From NCBI GenBank assembly GCA_964482955.1, contig CAYZZW010000010.1, positions 4,457-68,456 of the forward strand: 64,000 bases of DNA, read 5' to 3'. The translations under genes were made by a program, and so were the position numbers. The stretch is from JAPLSN01 sp964482955 (GTDB taxonomy: Bacteria > Spirochaetota > Spirochaetia > Treponematales > UBA12059). Positions 63,499 to 64,000 of the stretch are shown here, in pieces; positions within the stretch are counted from its first letter, which is position 1; each line of letters starts with the position of its first letter. Below the pieces are notes generated by a model. That model was not told the origin of the DNA and did not search any database. It worked only from the letters and a program-made list of their open reading frames with translations.

Positions 63499-63527
63499 AG
63501 TATAGGGGGCGCCCGCTCCGTCTTCAA
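63499..63527 (-). promoter_or_regulatory. sigma70-like promoter of the SPFH pair
   Basis: Minus strand TTGAAG (63527-63522), 17 bp, TATACT (63504-63499). The leader to ATG 63448 is about 45 nt. Confidence 0.75.
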
Positions 63528-63548
63528 ACGAGCCCGGCGCGCTTTTTG

Positions 63549-63577
63549 TTGACTCGTCGGAAACGGCGGCGTATCAT
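63549..63577 (+). promoter_or_regulatory. sigma70-like promoter of the TldD-like gene
   Basis: TTGACT (63549-63554), 17 bp, TATCAT (63572-63577). The leader to ATG 63608 is about 24 nt, with GGAGG before the start. Confidence 0.75.
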
Positions 63578-63607
63578 GGCGGTTCATCGCCAAAACGCGG
63601 AGGCTGC

Positions 63608-64000
63608 ATGCGCTATCCAGAGCTCGAACGACACGCGAAACTCTTCGGCGAATACACCGAACTGCGCGTCCAGGAAAACCGGATCTCCCGGATCCAGATT
63701 CTCGCCGGCAACGTCACCAACAACGAGACGCTGGCGCAGGGCGGCGTCTCGGCGCGCGCCTTCAAGAACGGCGTGTGGGGCTTCGCGTCCCAGCCCGGCT
63801 CGGACGACCTCTCCATCGCGCGCGCCGTCAAGCTGGCCACGGAGAACGTCCGCTTCCTCGCGGGACGGGAAAAGCGCGGCGAGGCGAAACTGCCCGCGCG
63901 GCCCGGATCCGGCGTCCACGACCTGTCGACGGCCAGGACGCGCGTCGGGCAGAAGGGCTACATGGAGTTCGCGAAGGCGATCGACGCGCGCATCGCCGAA
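63608..64000 (+). CDS. TldD/PmbA-family metalloprotease-like protein, 3' end outside window
   Basis: The first 131 residues are present and the frame is open to the window end. The N-terminal pattern (AKLFGEYTELRVQENRISRIQILAGNVTNNETLAQGGVSARAFKNGVWGFASQPGSDDLSIARAVKLATENVRFLAG) is that of the TldD/PmbA domain, in which the N-terminal half holds the ALARVF-like strand that binds peptide. The catalytic zinc HExxxH motif would be further on, outside this sequence. These proteins process peptides such as microcin or handle modulators of DNA gyrase. Start at 63608 has GGAGG upstream. Confidence 0.82.
   Translation, partial: MRYPELERHAKLFGEYTELRVQENRISRIQILAGNVTNNETLAQGGVSARAFKNGVWGFASQPGSDDLSIARAVKLATENVRFLAGREKRGEAKLPARPGSGVHDLSTARTRVGQKGYMEFAKAIDARIAE

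Overview
This window is a GC-rich stretch of chromosome, most likely from a spirochaete. The lineage call rests on a tandem pair of FlaA-type flagellar sheath proteins (21521-23065) and on a TatT lipoprotein / TatP binding protein / fused TRAP permease set (27401-31318) of the kind known from Treponema. Nothing looks like a prophage, IS element, CRISPR array, rRNA or tRNA. The high GC content produces long false antisense reading frames; I ignored them. Both ends are cut inside genes: a GH57-like protein at the left, a TldD/PmbA-like protein at the right.

Layout. 1-7518: GH57-like protein, YbaK, dihydrolipoamide dehydrogenase, then an ABATE regulator / SigZ-like sigma / UPF0718 permease operon divergent from a secreted hydrolase. 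7770-14423: purA-guaA with overlapping ends, an M23-like peptidase and a BtuF/BtuC/BtuD-type ABC importer. 14439-20070: divergent KamA-type radical SAM enzyme and ArgR, then clpB-tatD. 20272-26400: cyclic-nucleotide-domain histidine kinase, two flaA genes, a lipoprotein, class II aldolase and an Omp85-like barrel. 26498-31318: pyrophosphatase-like protein, RNase HI and the TatT/TatP/TatQM transporter. 31430-36751: heterodimeric ABC exporter and a sigma-54 activator with a degenerate receiver. 36829-48645: triple-GAF histidine kinase, UvrD/PcrA helicase, SpoIIE-type phosphatase, phosphodiesterase, hydrolase and small accessory genes, WYL regulator, DDAH-like hydrolase. 61341-63448: two SPFH/band-7 proteins.

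The most unusual locus is the four-gene, end-overlapping operon at 48825-61192. Gene 1 reads as DUF4062 + STAND/NACHT-like ATPase + WD40 repeats + a FliM-middle/CheC-like C-terminus. Gene 2 has four copies of the FliM/FliY N-terminal LSQxEIDxLL motif, then SpoA-like, FliG-middle-like and CheC-like segments. Gene 3 has two SpoA-like domains, a FliG-like segment, TPRs and a FapA (DUF342) beta-solenoid. Gene 4 resembles the cytoplasmic loop of MotA but has no membrane helices. Together they look like a soluble, rearranged set of flagellar switch and stator parts tied to a signalling ATPase. I know of no described system with this composition. The domain calls were made by eye and need profile searches.

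Two genome-wide traits also stand out. First, at least seven genes have a sigma70-like promoter whose -10 box lies 6-7 nt before the start codon, implying leaderless mRNAs; in several cases this decides the start. Second, many intergenic gaps carry members of a repeat family built on CCACGAAG / CTTCGTGG units, often as inverted ends of 130-240 bp elements.
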